Source of the DNA: DASPGQ01 sp035457705 | GTDB taxonomy: Bacteria > Acidobacteriota > Vicinamibacteria > Marinacidobacterales > SMYC01 | Assembly: GCA_035457705.1 (NCBI GenBank) | Contig: DATIBD010000107.1 | Coordinates: forward strand, 24,326-88,325 | Length of the DNA: 64,000 bases | Reading direction: 5' to 3' | Part shown: piece after piece, positions 28,623-37,178 of the stretch | Numbering within the stretch: position 1 is the first letter of the stretch | Layout of the letters: each line of letters begins with the position of its first letter | Program-made: the position numbers and the translations under genes | Notes under the pieces: model-generated | Databases searched by the model: none | What the model saw: only the letters and a program-made list of their open reading frames with translations | What the model was told of the DNA's origin: nothing

Positions 28623-31064
28623 TCAAATGTCGAGATTGGAAACCTCGAGGGCGTTCTCTTCGATGAAGTGCCGGCGGGGCTCGACCGCATCGCCCATGAG
28701 AACCGTAAAGATCTCGTCGGCGTCAACCTCGTCGTCGATCTTTACCCCGAGGAGGACGCGCTTTTCCGGATCCATGGTCGTCTCCCAGAGTTGGGACGGG
28801 TTCATCTCACCGAGACCCTTGTATCGCTGGATTTGTAGCCCCTTCTTCCCCGCGGCCAGGAGGTGATCGATCAATGCGTTGCGAGACCCGAGCTCGAGCC
28901 GTTCTTCCCCGCCCGCGGCCTCTCCCTCTCCCGAAGGTACGGCAGCCACGATCAGCGGCGGGCTCTCGAAGGGCTCCACTTCCTTGTACAGGTCGAGCAG
29001 CGTCCGGTATTCCGCCGCGGCCATGAAATCGCGGCCGATCGAACGTACCCAGCGTTGGCCGTTGGCACTCGGTCCAGGAACGATCTTGAAGAGGTTGTTT
29101 TCCTCGTCAGGAAGCACGTTGGCCCGAAGGCCCAGCTCACGGAAGGGCTCGAGGGCTTCCTCCAACCACTGTCGGTTCGAGAGCATGGTCTCGTCGGCCC
29201 CGACCCGCAGGAACTCCGCGAGAACGACGGAGGGGTAGCCCCGCTGGGAAAGGCGATCCATATGCTTGCTGAATGCGACCATTTTCTCCAAACGACGTTC
29301 GAGCTCCTCGCCCTCGAACTCCCGGCCAATGGCGGGAACGATGACGCGTCGATTCTCCACGGCGCGTTGGAGCAGGAACCGATCGAGCTCACGATCGTCC
29401 TTGAAGTAGGTTTCCTTCTTGCCTCGTTTGACTTTGTAAAGCGGCGGCTGAGCGATGTAGAGGTGGCCTGCCTCGATGATCTGGGGCATCTTCCTGAAGA
29501 AGAAGGTGAGAAGCAGCGTGCGAATGTGACTTCCGTCCACGTCTGCGTCTGTCATGATGATGACGCGGTGGTAGCGCAGCTTGGCGAGCTGGAAGTCTTC
29601 CTCGATGCCCGTGCCGAGGGCGGCGATCATAATTTTGATCTCTTCGTTCTCGAGCATCTTGTCCAGACGCGCCTTCTCGACATTGAGAATCTTCCCCTTG
29701 AGGGGCAGGATGGCTTGAAAGTGTCGGTCGCGTCCCTGTTTCGCCGAACCGCCGGCGGACTCGCCCTCCACGATGAACAGCTCCGAGAGCGCCGGGTCGC
29801 GCTCTTGACAGTCGGCGAGCTTCCCGGGCAGCGAAGTGGTCTCGAGTGCGCCTTTCCGGCGAGCGAGGTCGCGCGCCTTGCGCGCCGCCTCCCGGGCGCG
29901 GGCGGAATCCACGACTTTGGCGACGATTCGACGTGCTTCATTCGGATGCTCTTCGAGGAATCGGGTCAGCTCCGAGTTCACCAGTGTTTCCACGAATCCC
30001 TTGACCTCGGTGTTCCCCAGCTTCGTCTTGGTCTGGCCCTCGAATTGTGGCGACGGGACCTTTACGCTGATCACCGCGGTCAGACCCTCGCGCACATCCT
30101 CGCCCTCGATGCCCCCAACAAGAGCCTTCGTCAGCTGGTTCGTGGTGGCATAGTGATTCAGAGATCGAGTCAACGATGCTCGGAACCCGGATAGATGCGT
30201 TCCCCCCTCGTGGGTATTTACGGTGTTGGCAAAGGAAAAGACGGACTCTTGGTATGTGTCATTCCACTGGAGCGCGATCTCGCACTCCATTCCCTCGGCG
30301 ACTCCACGGAGGTAGATGGGAGTGGGGTGGAGGGTATTTCGATTCTTGTTCAAATGCTCGACGAAGGAAACGATACCTCCCTCGAAGCGGAACTCTTTTT
30401 CCTTTGCCTGTCGCTCGTCGCTTAGCGTGATGGTTATGCCCGCATTGAGGAACGCGAGCTCGCGGAACCGCTGCGAGAGGGAGTCGTAGCTGAAATCGAT
30501 GGTTTCGAATATCGAGTTATCGGGGAGAAAGGTGATGGTCGTTCCGCTCTTGTCGGTGGCCCCGACGACCTCCAACGTACCCGCCGGCTTTCCCTTCACG
30601 TAGCTCTGACGATATACCTTCCCATCACGGCGAATTTCCAGCTCGAGTCGTTCCGAAAGTGCGTTGACGACCGACACCCCTACGCCATGCAGCCCCGCCG
30701 AGAACTTGTAGCTATCGCTGTCGAACTTTCCGCCAGCGTGTAGCTGCGTCATCACGACCTCGGCCGCCGGTTTTCCCGTCTTCTTCTCTACGTCAACCGG
30801 AATTCCCCGTCCGTTGTCGGCGACGGTGACGCTATTGTCCACGTGGATCGTCACATCGACTTCGGTACAAAAACCCGACGATGCTTCGTCGACGCTGTTG
30901 TCGACCACCTCGAAGACGAGGTGATTCAGCCCAGCTGGTCCGGTCGAGCCGATGTACATCGCGGGGCGCATCCGGACTCCTTCGAGTCCCTCGAGGACGC
31001 GTATGCGATCAGCGGTATAGTCGTTGCGCCGCTTTGGCGCGATTTGATCCAGCGGTTCTTCCAT
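28623..31064 (-). CDS. gyrB: DNA gyrase subunit B
   Basis: 813 residues, close to the 804 of E. coli. GHKL ATPase: RIRVLEGLEGVRMRPAMYIG, VVDNSVDEA, VADNGRGIPVD and GLHGVGVSVVNAL. Transducer: EGLTAVISVKVPSPQFEGQTK. TOPRIM: IVEGESAGGSAKQGRDRHFQ and MTDADVDGSHIRTLLLTFF, then QIQRYKGLGEMNPSQLWETTMDP near the C-terminus. About 150 residues between the TOPRIM halves indicate the long, Gram-negative form. With GyrA it supplies negative supercoiling using ATP. ATG at 31064; same strand as dnaN (97-bp gap) and gyrA. Confidence 0.98.
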   Translation of the reverse strand: MEEPLDQIAPKRRNDYTADRIRVLEGLEGVRMRPAMYIGSTGPAGLNHLVFEVVDNSVDEASSGFCTEVDVTIHVDNSVTVADNGRGIPVDVEKKTGKPAAEVVMTQLHAGGKFDSDSYKFSAGLHGVGVSVVNALSERLELEIRRDGKVYRQSYVKGKPAGTLEVVGATDKSGTTITFLPDNSIFETIDFSYDSLSQRFRELAFLNAGITITLSDERQAKEKEFRFEGGIVSFVEHLNKNRNTLHPTPIYLRGVAEGMECEIALQWNDTYQESVFSFANTVNTHEGGTHLSGFRASLTRSLNHYATTNQLTKALVGGIEGEDVREGLTAVISVKVPSPQFEGQTKTKLGNTEVKGFVETLVNSELTRFLEEHPNEARRIVAKVVDSARAREAARKARDLARRKGALETTSLPGKLADCQERDPALSELFIVEGESAGGSAKQGRDRHFQAILPLKGKILNVEKARLDKMLENEEIKIMIAALGTGIEEDFQLAKLRYHRVIIMTDADVDGSHIRTLLLTFFFRKMPQIIEAGHLYIAQPPLYKVKRGKKETYFKDDRELDRFLLQRAVENRRVIVPAIGREFEGEELERRLEKMVAFSKHMDRLSQRGYPSVVLAEFLRVGADETMLSNRQWLEEALEPFRELGLRANVLPDEENNLFKIVPGPSANGQRWVRSIGRDFMAAAEYRTLLDLYKEVEPFESPPLIVAAVPSGEGEAAGGEERLELGSRNALIDHLLAAGKKGLQIQRYKGLGEMNPSQLWETTMDPEKRVLLGVKIDDEVDADEIFTVLMGDAVEPRRHFIEENALEVSNLDI

Positions 31065-31161
31065 TAGTTCTAGCGATCTCTCTCTGCCGCGCGAAGGACT
31101 CAGGGTCTCACACGAGCGAGCACGCTCCTCGCACGGCCAAAGGGTCGTCGGGAATCGGCTT

Positions 31162-32271
31162 TCAGAGCCTCATCGGCATGACGACGTAACAGTAATCCCC
31201 TTCGTTTTCGCCGGATGGGCGAAGCAACCCTTGAGAGGCATCGTCCTTCAACTCGAAGCGGATCTCCGGGGACGAGGCCGCACTCAAGAAATCGAGCAGA
31301 TATTGCCCGTTGAAACCGATCTGCAAAGGTTCACCGTCATAGCCAGCCTCCACCGTTTCGCTCGCCTCACCGATTTCGGGGTTTTGCGAAGAAACCTCCA
31401 CACGGCCGGCATTAATAGCGAATCGCACCGCGCGGGACCGTTCGTTAGCCAACAGAGACACGCGACGGATAGCCCCCGCAAGCTCCTCTCGAGCACAGGA
31501 GACTCTCTTCTCGTTGCTCTGCGGGATGACTTTGTCGTAGGCCGGAAATTGATCGTCCACTCGCTTCGACACCAATAAGCGTGCGCCTATTTTGAAAAAT
31601 AAGTGATTGTCGCTTTGGGCGAACTCGACCGGTCCATCCTGCTCGGCAAGAATCTTCACGAGCTCCAGAAGCGTCTTCTTGGGAACGATGACGCTGACGT
31701 TCATCGCCCCGCTGGGATCCCTCCGCTCTTTGGCGATGAACGCGAGACGATGTCCATCGGTGGCAATCATGCGCAATTGCTTTTCGGTTAGCTCGAGTTT
31801 CGCGCCGTTGAGAAAATAACGATTGTCGTCCGAAGTGATTGCAAAACTGGTCTTGCTAATCAGCTCTCCCAACACATCTCCCGGTATCGCAGTGAAACCC
31901 GATGACGGAGGGTCGGGCAAGGAGGGAAACTCCGTTTTGGCGAGACCCACCATCTTAAAGTAAGCGCGCCCCGAAGAGATGGAGGCCCAGTTGTTTTCCA
32001 TCGACTCGACCTTGACGACAGAATCGGAAACGGCGCGGACGATCTCGTACAGCTTTTTGGCCGACAAGGTGAGTGCACCAGACTTGATAACGTCGCCGTC
32101 GAGACGGCAGCGCAGGCCGACATCGAGATCCGTGGCAGCCAGAGTCAGACCCGTGGATTCGACCTCGATGAGGACGTTGGCCAATATCGGAATCGTGTTC
32201 TTTCGCTCGACGATGCCTTGAATGAGCGCCAGCTCTCGGGCCAAGTCCTCTTTCCTGGCGGTGAACTCCAT
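31162..32271 (-). CDS. dnaN: DNA polymerase III sliding clamp (beta)
   Basis: 369 residues from ATG at 32271, which has AAAGGA about 6 bp upstream; a TTG five codons earlier is less likely. It starts MEFTARKEDLARELALIQGIVERKNTIPILANVLIE, the classic clamp N-terminus, and ends CYVVMPMRL, the family's conserved C-terminus that binds clamp clients. Three repeated clamp domains of about 120 residues fit the length. It tethers the replicative polymerase to DNA. Expression is likely from the AT-rich region upstream (TATAAT on the minus strand at 32328-32333). Confidence 0.97.
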   Translation of the reverse strand: MEFTARKEDLARELALIQGIVERKNTIPILANVLIEVESTGLTLAATDLDVGLRCRLDGDVIKSGALTLSAKKLYEIVRAVSDSVVKVESMENNWASISSGRAYFKMVGLAKTEFPSLPDPPSSGFTAIPGDVLGELISKTSFAITSDDNRYFLNGAKLELTEKQLRMIATDGHRLAFIAKERRDPSGAMNVSVIVPKKTLLELVKILAEQDGPVEFAQSDNHLFFKIGARLLVSKRVDDQFPAYDKVIPQSNEKRVSCAREELAGAIRRVSLLANERSRAVRFAINAGRVEVSSQNPEIGEASETVEAGYDGEPLQIGFNGQYLLDFLSAASSPEIRFELKDDASQGLLRPSGENEGDYCYVVMPMRL

Positions 32272-32544
32272 GAGCGTTCCTTTCAATCAATACTTCTTCT
32301 TATATAGATGAAGAAATATCTTTAGTAATTATATCAAGAAGGGACTGTTGAGAAAAGGAAAGGAGGAGTGTAAATCATTGATAGATAGAAAGTTAAACTG
32401 GTGTATTTGTTGTTGATAAGGGCGTTGGTGCGGTGTGAGCCGAAGTTGAAAAACAAGGCACCCGCGTGGTGAACCGAGTTGGCGAATGCTTGTCAACAGG
32501 AGATTGCGGTCTAAATGTGGAAGGTCGTGTTCCCAAAGCAAGAT
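32272..32544. other. AT-rich dnaA-dnaN spacer, candidate unwinding/origin region
   Basis: About 110 bp (32287-32400) are markedly AT-rich in an otherwise GC-rich window. They are followed by TGTTGATAA (32411-32419), whose complement TTATCAACA differs from the DnaA box TTATCCACA by one base, and by TTGTCAACA (32490-32498), two differences. TATAAT on the minus strand (32328-32333) is a likely dnaN -10 box. The mix of AT-rich tract and DnaA-box-like sites is what a DNA unwinding element looks like, but it may simply be the dnaN promoter region. Confidence 0.5.
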
Positions 32545-33867
32545 TCAGCGGAACGAATCGAGCAGGCTTTGAACCACACGGTCGAACTCGGGGTCCGTGT
32601 TTCGAAGGAGGTTGACCTTCCGGACCGAGTGGATGACGGTCGAATGGTGCTTGCCGCCGAATGCTTTGCCTATATCGGGAAGGCTGAACTTGGTGAGGGA
32701 TTTGGCAAGATACATGGCGACCTGGCGGGGAAGAGCGACGGATTTAGCGTTGTTGCGGGCTTTGAGGTCCGCGATTCTGAGGTGGTAGTGGTGGGCGACC
32801 ACCTTTTGAATGGAGTCGAGGCTGACATGCCGCTCGTCGCCGGGGAGGAGGTCGCGCAAGACCTCGCGAGTCAGGGAGATGTCAATGGAGCCTCCGGTGA
32901 GAGACGAGTAAGCGATGAGACGAATCAAAGAGCCTTCGAGCTCCCGGATGTTGGATTTGATTCGGGAAGCGATGAAGATTGCAACGTCGTCAGGAAGGAA
33001 GATTCCCTCGGCGTCCGCTTTCTTTCGGAGAATGGCGATCTTGGTCTCCAGATCTGGGGGCTGGATATCGGCGGCGAGCCCCCACTCGAAGCGGGAACGG
33101 AGTCTTTCTTCGAGGGTGGGGATCTCTCGCGGAGGCGCGTCGCTACTGAGGACGATTTGCTTTTGCGAGTCGTAGAGCGCGTTGAACGTGTGGAAGAACT
33201 CTTCTTGGGTTCGCTCTTTTCCGGCGATGAACTGGATGTCGTCGACGAGGAGCACGTCGTAGGACCTGTGTCTCTCGCGAAAGTCGAGGATGCGGTCGTA
33301 GCGGATCGCGTTGATGAGCTCGTTCATGAACTTGTCGGCGGAGATGTAGAGGAGCTCGAGTGATGGGTTTTGGTCGATAATGCGGTGACCGATGGCGTGT
33401 AACAGGTGGGTCTTTCCTAGACCCACACCGCCGTAAATGAACAGGGGGTTGTAGGCGCGGGAGGGCGTTTCCGCAACCGCCTGAGCGGCGGCGTTGGCAA
33501 ACTGGTTGCTGTTGCCGACGACGTAAGTATCGAAACGATACTTTGGGTTGAGAGGTGGAGGTGCGCTCGGTGAAGCGGAATCCGGAGATCGGCGCGGGAC
33601 GGAAGACCCGTCTTTGGATTCCTGAGGCTCCGGTGATTCGGTCTCGAAGACGACTTCGAGGTCAGGTCGGTGAAGCTCGTTGAGGGACTCGTGGATGACG
33701 CCGACGTAGTGCTTGTTGAGCCATTCACGGAATTGGTTGTTCGGAACTTGGACGTTGACCGTGCTTCCGGTCTCGAGGAGGAGCTTCGTCGGACGGAACC
33801 AGGTGTTGAAGCTGTGGCGGTTGACTTTGGACTCGATTCGCTGCAGGACTTCTTCCCAGAGGTTCAT
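32545..33867 (-). CDS. dnaA: Chromosomal replication initiator DnaA
   Basis: 440 residues from ATG at 33867; the open frame continues 29 codons upstream but MNLWEEVLQRIESKV is the conserved start. Domain I (1-80) is followed by a short proline-rich linker (about 95-115), the AAA+ domain (YNPLFIYGGVGLGKTHLLHAIG, VLLVDDIQFIAGKERTQEEFFHTFN, RLRSRFEWGLAADIQPPD) and the DNA-binding domain IV ending ALPRQVAMYLAKSLTKFSLPDIGKAFGGKHHSTV. It binds DnaA boxes and opens oriC when ATP-bound. TACAAT (33911-33916) with AACCAA at -35 read on the minus strand is a plausible promoter, with DnaA-box-like sites directly upstream, which suggests self-regulation. Confidence 0.98.
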   Translation of the reverse strand: MNLWEEVLQRIESKVNRHSFNTWFRPTKLLLETGSTVNVQVPNNQFREWLNKHYVGVIHESLNELHRPDLEVVFETESPEPQESKDGSSVPRRSPDSASPSAPPPLNPKYRFDTYVVGNSNQFANAAAQAVAETPSRAYNPLFIYGGVGLGKTHLLHAIGHRIIDQNPSLELLYISADKFMNELINAIRYDRILDFRERHRSYDVLLVDDIQFIAGKERTQEEFFHTFNALYDSQKQIVLSSDAPPREIPTLEERLRSRFEWGLAADIQPPDLETKIAILRKKADAEGIFLPDDVAIFIASRIKSNIRELEGSLIRLIAYSSLTGGSIDISLTREVLRDLLPGDERHVSLDSIQKVVAHHYHLRIADLKARNNAKSVALPRQVAMYLAKSLTKFSLPDIGKAFGGKHHSTVIHSVRKVNLLRNTDPEFDRVVQSLLDSFR

Positions 33868-33910
33868 CGGTAAAGGAATGTAAGTAATTCGTGGGTAAAG
33901 GGTTGAACGG

Positions 33911-33938
33911 ATTGTACCCGGAGGCTGCGGAAAACCAA
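33911..33938 (-). promoter_or_regulatory. Candidate dnaA promoter
   Basis: On the minus strand TTGGTT (33933-33938) and TACAAT (33911-33916) are 16 bp apart. The start of transcription would fall near 33904, giving a leader of about 37 nt. DnaA-box-like sites lie 9-40 bp upstream of the -35 element. Confidence 0.5.
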
Positions 33939-34114
33939 CGAGAAGGCTTTCCACAGAGTTTTCAACAGTTGTGGAAAAAAGGTCATACGAGGGACCCCAT
34001 CCCCGTTTTGAATTGAATCCGAGTTATTTTATCGACCGGACGAGGGCGGTAATCTAGCACAAGGTCTGGGGACGGACAAGAGAAAATAACCTAGGGTGAC
34101 GGAAAACTTGGCGG

Positions 34115-34143
34115 TTGACAGTGCAGAGAGCTGCCGCTAAGAT
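34115..34143 (+). promoter_or_regulatory. rpmH operon promoter
   Basis: TTGACA (34115-34120), 17-bp spacer, TAAGAT (34138-34143): a near-consensus sigma-70-type promoter reading into rpmH-rnpA-yidD-yidC-jag-rsmG. The leader is about 50 nt. Confidence 0.8.
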
Positions 34144-34199
34144 CGCACGTTTCCCCGTGTAAGGGGACCTGGGAGTAGGTAGGGGGCGGGAGAGCCCGA

Positions 34200-34334
34200 A
34201 TGAAGAGAACGTTTCAGCCAAATAGACGCCGCAGAAAGAAGACTCACGGTTTCCGTGTACGAATGCGCTCGAGTGGTGGGCGGTCGGTCCTTTCGCGACG
34301 TCGGCGCAAGGGCCGCCGGCGCCTTGCTGTGTGA
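34200..34334 (+). CDS. rpmH: 50S ribosomal protein L34
   Basis: 44 residues: MKRTFQPNRRRRKKTHGF at the start and SRRRRKGRRRLAV at the end, the invariant L34 pattern (consensus MKRTYQPS...KTHGFRARM...RRAKGRKRL). Very basic, as expected for this small 50S protein. It is normally encoded beside rnpA near the origin, as here. Start ATG at 34200; the stop TGA (34332-34334) overlaps the rnpA GTG by GTGA. Confidence 0.97.
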   Translation: MKRTFQPNRRRRKKTHGFRVRMRSSGGRSVLSRRRRKGRRRLAV

Positions 34335-34714
34335 AGCCAGAGGAGGGGCGAGAGCGCAAGCGACTGAATCGACGGGAGGATTTCGAGCAGGCCTATCGCG
34401 AGGGAAGGCGCGTGGTGAGTCCTTTCTTCGTGGCCTTCGTTCGAGCCACAGGGCTCGGGTGCTTGCGAGTGGGTGTGGTGGCAAGCCGACGGGTAGGTGG
34501 CTCGGTGGCACGAAATCGAGCCAAACGACTTCTGCGTGAGGCATTCCGGAGGAGTAATCGAACAGCGAGCGTGTCGGCCGACGTGGTTCTCGTCGCACGA
34601 CAGGCAATTGGCGAGGCACACTGCGCGGAGGTGGAACGGGCGTGCTCTCGGGGATTGGGGCACATTTTGGAGAGACTGGCGCGGTCGAATGAAACGGCGG
34701 GGGGACGTTCGTGA
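34331..34714 (+). CDS. rnpA: Ribonuclease P protein component
   Basis: 127 residues from GTG 34331. It opens LNRREDFEQAYREGRR near 11-26, then RVGVVASRRVGGSVARNRAKRLLREAFRR at about 46-74, which is the RNR motif that contacts RNase P RNA and 5'-leader RNA of pre-tRNA. It assists the catalytic RNA (rnpB, not in this window) in tRNA 5' processing. The start overlaps the rpmH stop and its own stop overlaps the yidD start, both by GTGA. Confidence 0.95.
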   Translation: MKPEEGRERKRLNRREDFEQAYREGRRVVSPFFVAFVRATGLGCLRVGVVASRRVGGSVARNRAKRLLREAFRRSNRTASVSADVVLVARQAIGEAHCAEVERACSRGLGHILERLARSNETAGGRS

Positions 34715-34953
34715 CACTTTGGGAACGGATCGATCGGAATTGGGTAGCGAGCTTCGTTGTAGCGGGTATTCGGGTGTATCAGGTTTGCCTGGCGTGGTTG
34801 TTTCGCGGAGCTTGCCGATTCCATCCATCCTGTTCCGAGTACGCTGTTGAAGCTGTGGGAAAGCACGGAGCGTGGAAGGGTGCGCGGCTCGCATCGGCAC
34901 GACTCCTGCGCTGCCACCCCTTCAGCCCCGGGGGCGTGGATCCCGTACCCTGA
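34711..34953 (+). CDS. yidD: Membrane protein insertion efficiency factor YidD
   Basis: 80 residues. The core VYQVCLAWLFRGACRFHPSCSEYAVEAVGKHGAWKGARLASARLLRCHPFSPGG is the conserved YidD (DUF37) pattern with three cysteines; RFHPSCSEYA is diagnostic. The protein is a small amphipathic, membrane-associated factor that helps YidC-dependent insertion. GTG start at 34711 overlaps rnpA; yidC begins 15 bp after its stop. Gene order rpmH-rnpA-yidD-yidC is the standard one. Confidence 0.95.
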   Translation: MTLWERIDRNWVASFVVAGIRVYQVCLAWLFRGACRFHPSCSEYAVEAVGKHGAWKGARLASARLLRCHPFSPGGVDPVP

Positions 34954-34968
34954 GGATAAGTCGTTCGA

Positions 34969-36675
34969 ATGGAAAAGCGCCTGCTTCTTTTCTTCGCTCT
35001 AACGTTTCTCATTGTATCCCTCTGGTACCGAGTCTTCCCGCCGGATGCCCCACGAGAAGTCGTTGGGCCGGCGCCGGCTGTGGCCTCCGAGTCGACGGAG
35101 GCAGATTTGGGCTCGAGCGAGGCGAGGCGCGACGTCTCTCGGTCTGAGGAAGAGGTGACGTCGGACGATGATGTGGCACACGAGGTTTCCGCGGAGGTCG
35201 AGGAGAGCATCTTCGTGGAGACCGACGTGCTTCAACTCGAGTTCTCGAATCGGGGCGGCCATCTAGTCAGCGCGAGACTTCGGCAGTACGAGGATGGCGA
35301 GGGGGAAGCTCACGAGCTCGTGGCCGTCGAGGCCGCGGAGCAAAGTGGGCTCTATCCGCTTGACGTTCGCCTCGACGACGCGCGTCGGACCGACGAGGCC
35401 CACCGGGGTCTTTATCATATCGAAGGGCCGCGGAGAATCGAGCTTCGGGGCGAGGAAAGCGCCGAGGTGAGCTTCGAGTGGGCCGACGGGAGGGGGTTTG
35501 GCGTTCGGAAGGCGATTCGTGTTTCGGGCGATCGGTACGATCTGGATGTGACGGTATCCGTCACCGAGCGCGGCGAGCCGGTACCGAAGGAAGTTCTGTT
35601 TGGCCCGGGCTTGGGCCGGCAGGCGAACCACAGCCGTTACATGGACGTCGAGAAGGGTGTCGTGGCGTCGCGTAACGAGGTGGCTCTGTTTGCCGCGGGC
35701 GATATCGAGGAGGGGGAGGGCCGCGGCGTGAGCGTTTCTGCCGTGGGTGTCGCGTCCCACTACTTCGTGGCGCTGATGTTGCCGAACGACGACGGGCTGT
35801 ACGGGTCCCGGCTCGAGAAGAGGAACGTCCCGTTTGGTGAGGACGCGGAACGCACGGTAATTACGGCGGCTCTCGAGGCGCCGCGGGGTCCGGCATCGTT
35901 CCAGCTCTTTCTCGGTCCGAAGAAGTTGGAGCTGCTCGAGGCCCTGCGACCGGGACTGTCAGACGTCATCGAGTTTGGCTGGATGCGGTACCCGGCGTTG
36001 CTGTTGCGAACCGGGTTGATGAAGATCTACGAGATCGTCGGGAACTACGGTTGGGCAATCGTGCTTCTGACCGTGGTCATCAATGTCGTCCTCGTGCCGC
36101 TCAAGCACTACAGCTTTGTGTCGATGCGGCGGATGCAAAAGCTGGCGCCTCAGATTCAGCGCATTCGGGACCGCTACCGAAAAGTGAAGCCTACCGACCC
36201 GCGTTATCAGCAAATGAATCAAGAAATCATGGGTCTGTACAAGGAGCACAAGGTGAATCCGGTCTCTGGATGCCTTCCGATGATCTTGATGATCCCGTTC
36301 TTTTTCGCCTTCTACGGTCTTTTAAGGGTGTCCATCGAGCTCCGACACGCTCCGTTCGCCGGGTGGATTCAAGATTTGTCCGTGCATGATCCTTTGTTCG
36401 TTCTGCCCATTTTGATGGGCGTGAGCCAGGTGGCGATCCAGAAAATGACCCCGCAAACGACCGCGGACCCGATGCAAGCGAAAATCATGTCGTTCATGCC
36501 CATCATGTTCACATTCATACTTGCTTGGGCTCCTGCCGGGCTCGTTCTTTATTGGTTCTCGAACAACCTGGTTTCGATGGGGCAGCAAGTCCTCACGAAC
36601 CGCTATCTCCAGAGCAGGGACACGGACGGGGACTCGATGCGAGGCTCGCGCAAACGTAAGGCGAAGAAGGAGTAG
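34969..36675 (+). CDS. yidC: Membrane protein insertase YidC
   Basis: 568 residues, the long Gram-negative form. N-terminal anchor helix (RLLLFFALTFLIVSLWY, 3-19), a Glu-rich linker, a large periplasmic beta-domain (about 80-330), then five membrane helices: YGWAIVLLTVVINVVLVPLKH with the conserved insertase core, QEIMGLYKEHKVNPVSGCLPMILMIPFFFAFY, LFVLPILMGVSQVAIQKM and MSFMPIMFTFILAWAPAGLVLYWFSNNLVS. It ends in a basic tail (RGSRKRKAKKE) that can bind ribosomes. It inserts and folds inner-membrane proteins, including ATP synthase F0 subunits encoded downstream. Confidence 0.97.
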   Translation: MEKRLLLFFALTFLIVSLWYRVFPPDAPREVVGPAPAVASESTEADLGSSEARRDVSRSEEEVTSDDDVAHEVSAEVEESIFVETDVLQLEFSNRGGHLVSARLRQYEDGEGEAHELVAVEAAEQSGLYPLDVRLDDARRTDEAHRGLYHIEGPRRIELRGEESAEVSFEWADGRGFGVRKAIRVSGDRYDLDVTVSVTERGEPVPKEVLFGPGLGRQANHSRYMDVEKGVVASRNEVALFAAGDIEEGEGRGVSVSAVGVASHYFVALMLPNDDGLYGSRLEKRNVPFGEDAERTVITAALEAPRGPASFQLFLGPKKLELLEALRPGLSDVIEFGWMRYPALLLRTGLMKIYEIVGNYGWAIVLLTVVINVVLVPLKHYSFVSMRRMQKLAPQIQRIRDRYRKVKPTDPRYQQMNQEIMGLYKEHKVNPVSGCLPMILMIPFFFAFYGLLRVSIELRHAPFAGWIQDLSVHDPLFVLPILMGVSQVAIQKMTPQTTADPMQAKIMSFMPIMFTFILAWAPAGLVLYWFSNNLVSMGQQVLTNRYLQSRDTDGDSMRGSRKRKAKKE

Positions 36676-36677
36676 CC

Positions 36678-37157
36678 GTGTCGACGGAAGCTTCGGGTAG
36701 CGACGAGAGAAGTTCTTTGGCGGGGGCGGTCGAGGAGTTCACGTCGCGAATGGTCGCATGTCTCGCCTGGGACCTCGCGGTCTCCGTGGGGGAGGGGGAC
36801 GACGACACGGTGCACGTGGAGCTTTCCGGAGAGGATCGGGAGCTCGTGGTTCGGAACCGGGCCGAGATTTTGGAAGTCATTCAGTATCTTCTCAATCGAA
36901 TCTTCGCCCGCGAGCTCGGAGAGGGCCGCGTCGTCGTGGATTGCGATGGCTTCCGGGCGCGCAAAGAGGCCGAGTTGATAGAGATTGCCAACCGAGTCTG
37001 CGAGCGAGTTCGCCTCACGGGAAGAAAGGAAGAGCTCGGGTTGATGAACCCTTACGAACGTCGCATCGTTCACCTTGCGGTCGCGAAGAAGCAAGGGGTT
37101 CGCACGGAGAGCGCGGGTGATGGGCTTATGAAGCGCGTCGTCATTCACCCGGCGTAG
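36678..37157 (+). CDS. jag: Jag/KhpB-like RNA-binding protein (KH and R3H domains)
   Basis: 159 residues from GTG 36678, 2 bp after yidC. A KH-like domain (about 25-90, with LSGEDRELVVRNRAEILEVIQYLLNRI) is followed by an R3H domain (LMNPYERRIVHLAV near 120-135). Position next to yidC matches jag (SpoIIIJ-associated) genes. The N-terminal Jag_N domain found in Gram-positive members is missing. It probably binds RNA; KhpB in other bacteria pairs with KhpA in regulating division and envelope genes. Confidence 0.88.
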   Translation: MSTEASGSDERSSLAGAVEEFTSRMVACLAWDLAVSVGEGDDDTVHVELSGEDRELVVRNRAEILEVIQYLLNRIFARELGEGRVVVDCDGFRARKEAELIEIANRVCERVRLTGRKEELGLMNPYERRIVHLAVAKKQGVRTESAGDGLMKRVVIHPA

Positions 37158-37178
37158 CGGCTTGCCAGCTGGATCCGG

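Larger units (their letters stand above)
33868..34199. other. dnaA-rpmH divergent spacer with DnaA-box cluster, probable oriC
   Basis: 332 bp without a gene. It holds three DnaA-box-like 9-mers within 32 bp: CTTTCCACA (33947-33955), TTTTCAACA (33959-33967) and TTTTCCACA on the minus strand (33970-33978, one mismatch to TTATCCACA). A more AT-rich stretch with TTATTTTATCG lies near 34022-34032. Genes run outwards on both sides (dnaA-dnaN-gyrB-gyrA leftward, rpmH to atpC rightward), and parS, parA and parB are 4 kb away, all typical of an origin. The right end carries the rpmH promoter. Confidence 0.65.

Noticed and set aside
32515..33363. 282-residue plus-strand frame opposite dnaA
   Set aside because: Antisense shadow of dnaA without own motifs or ribosome site.
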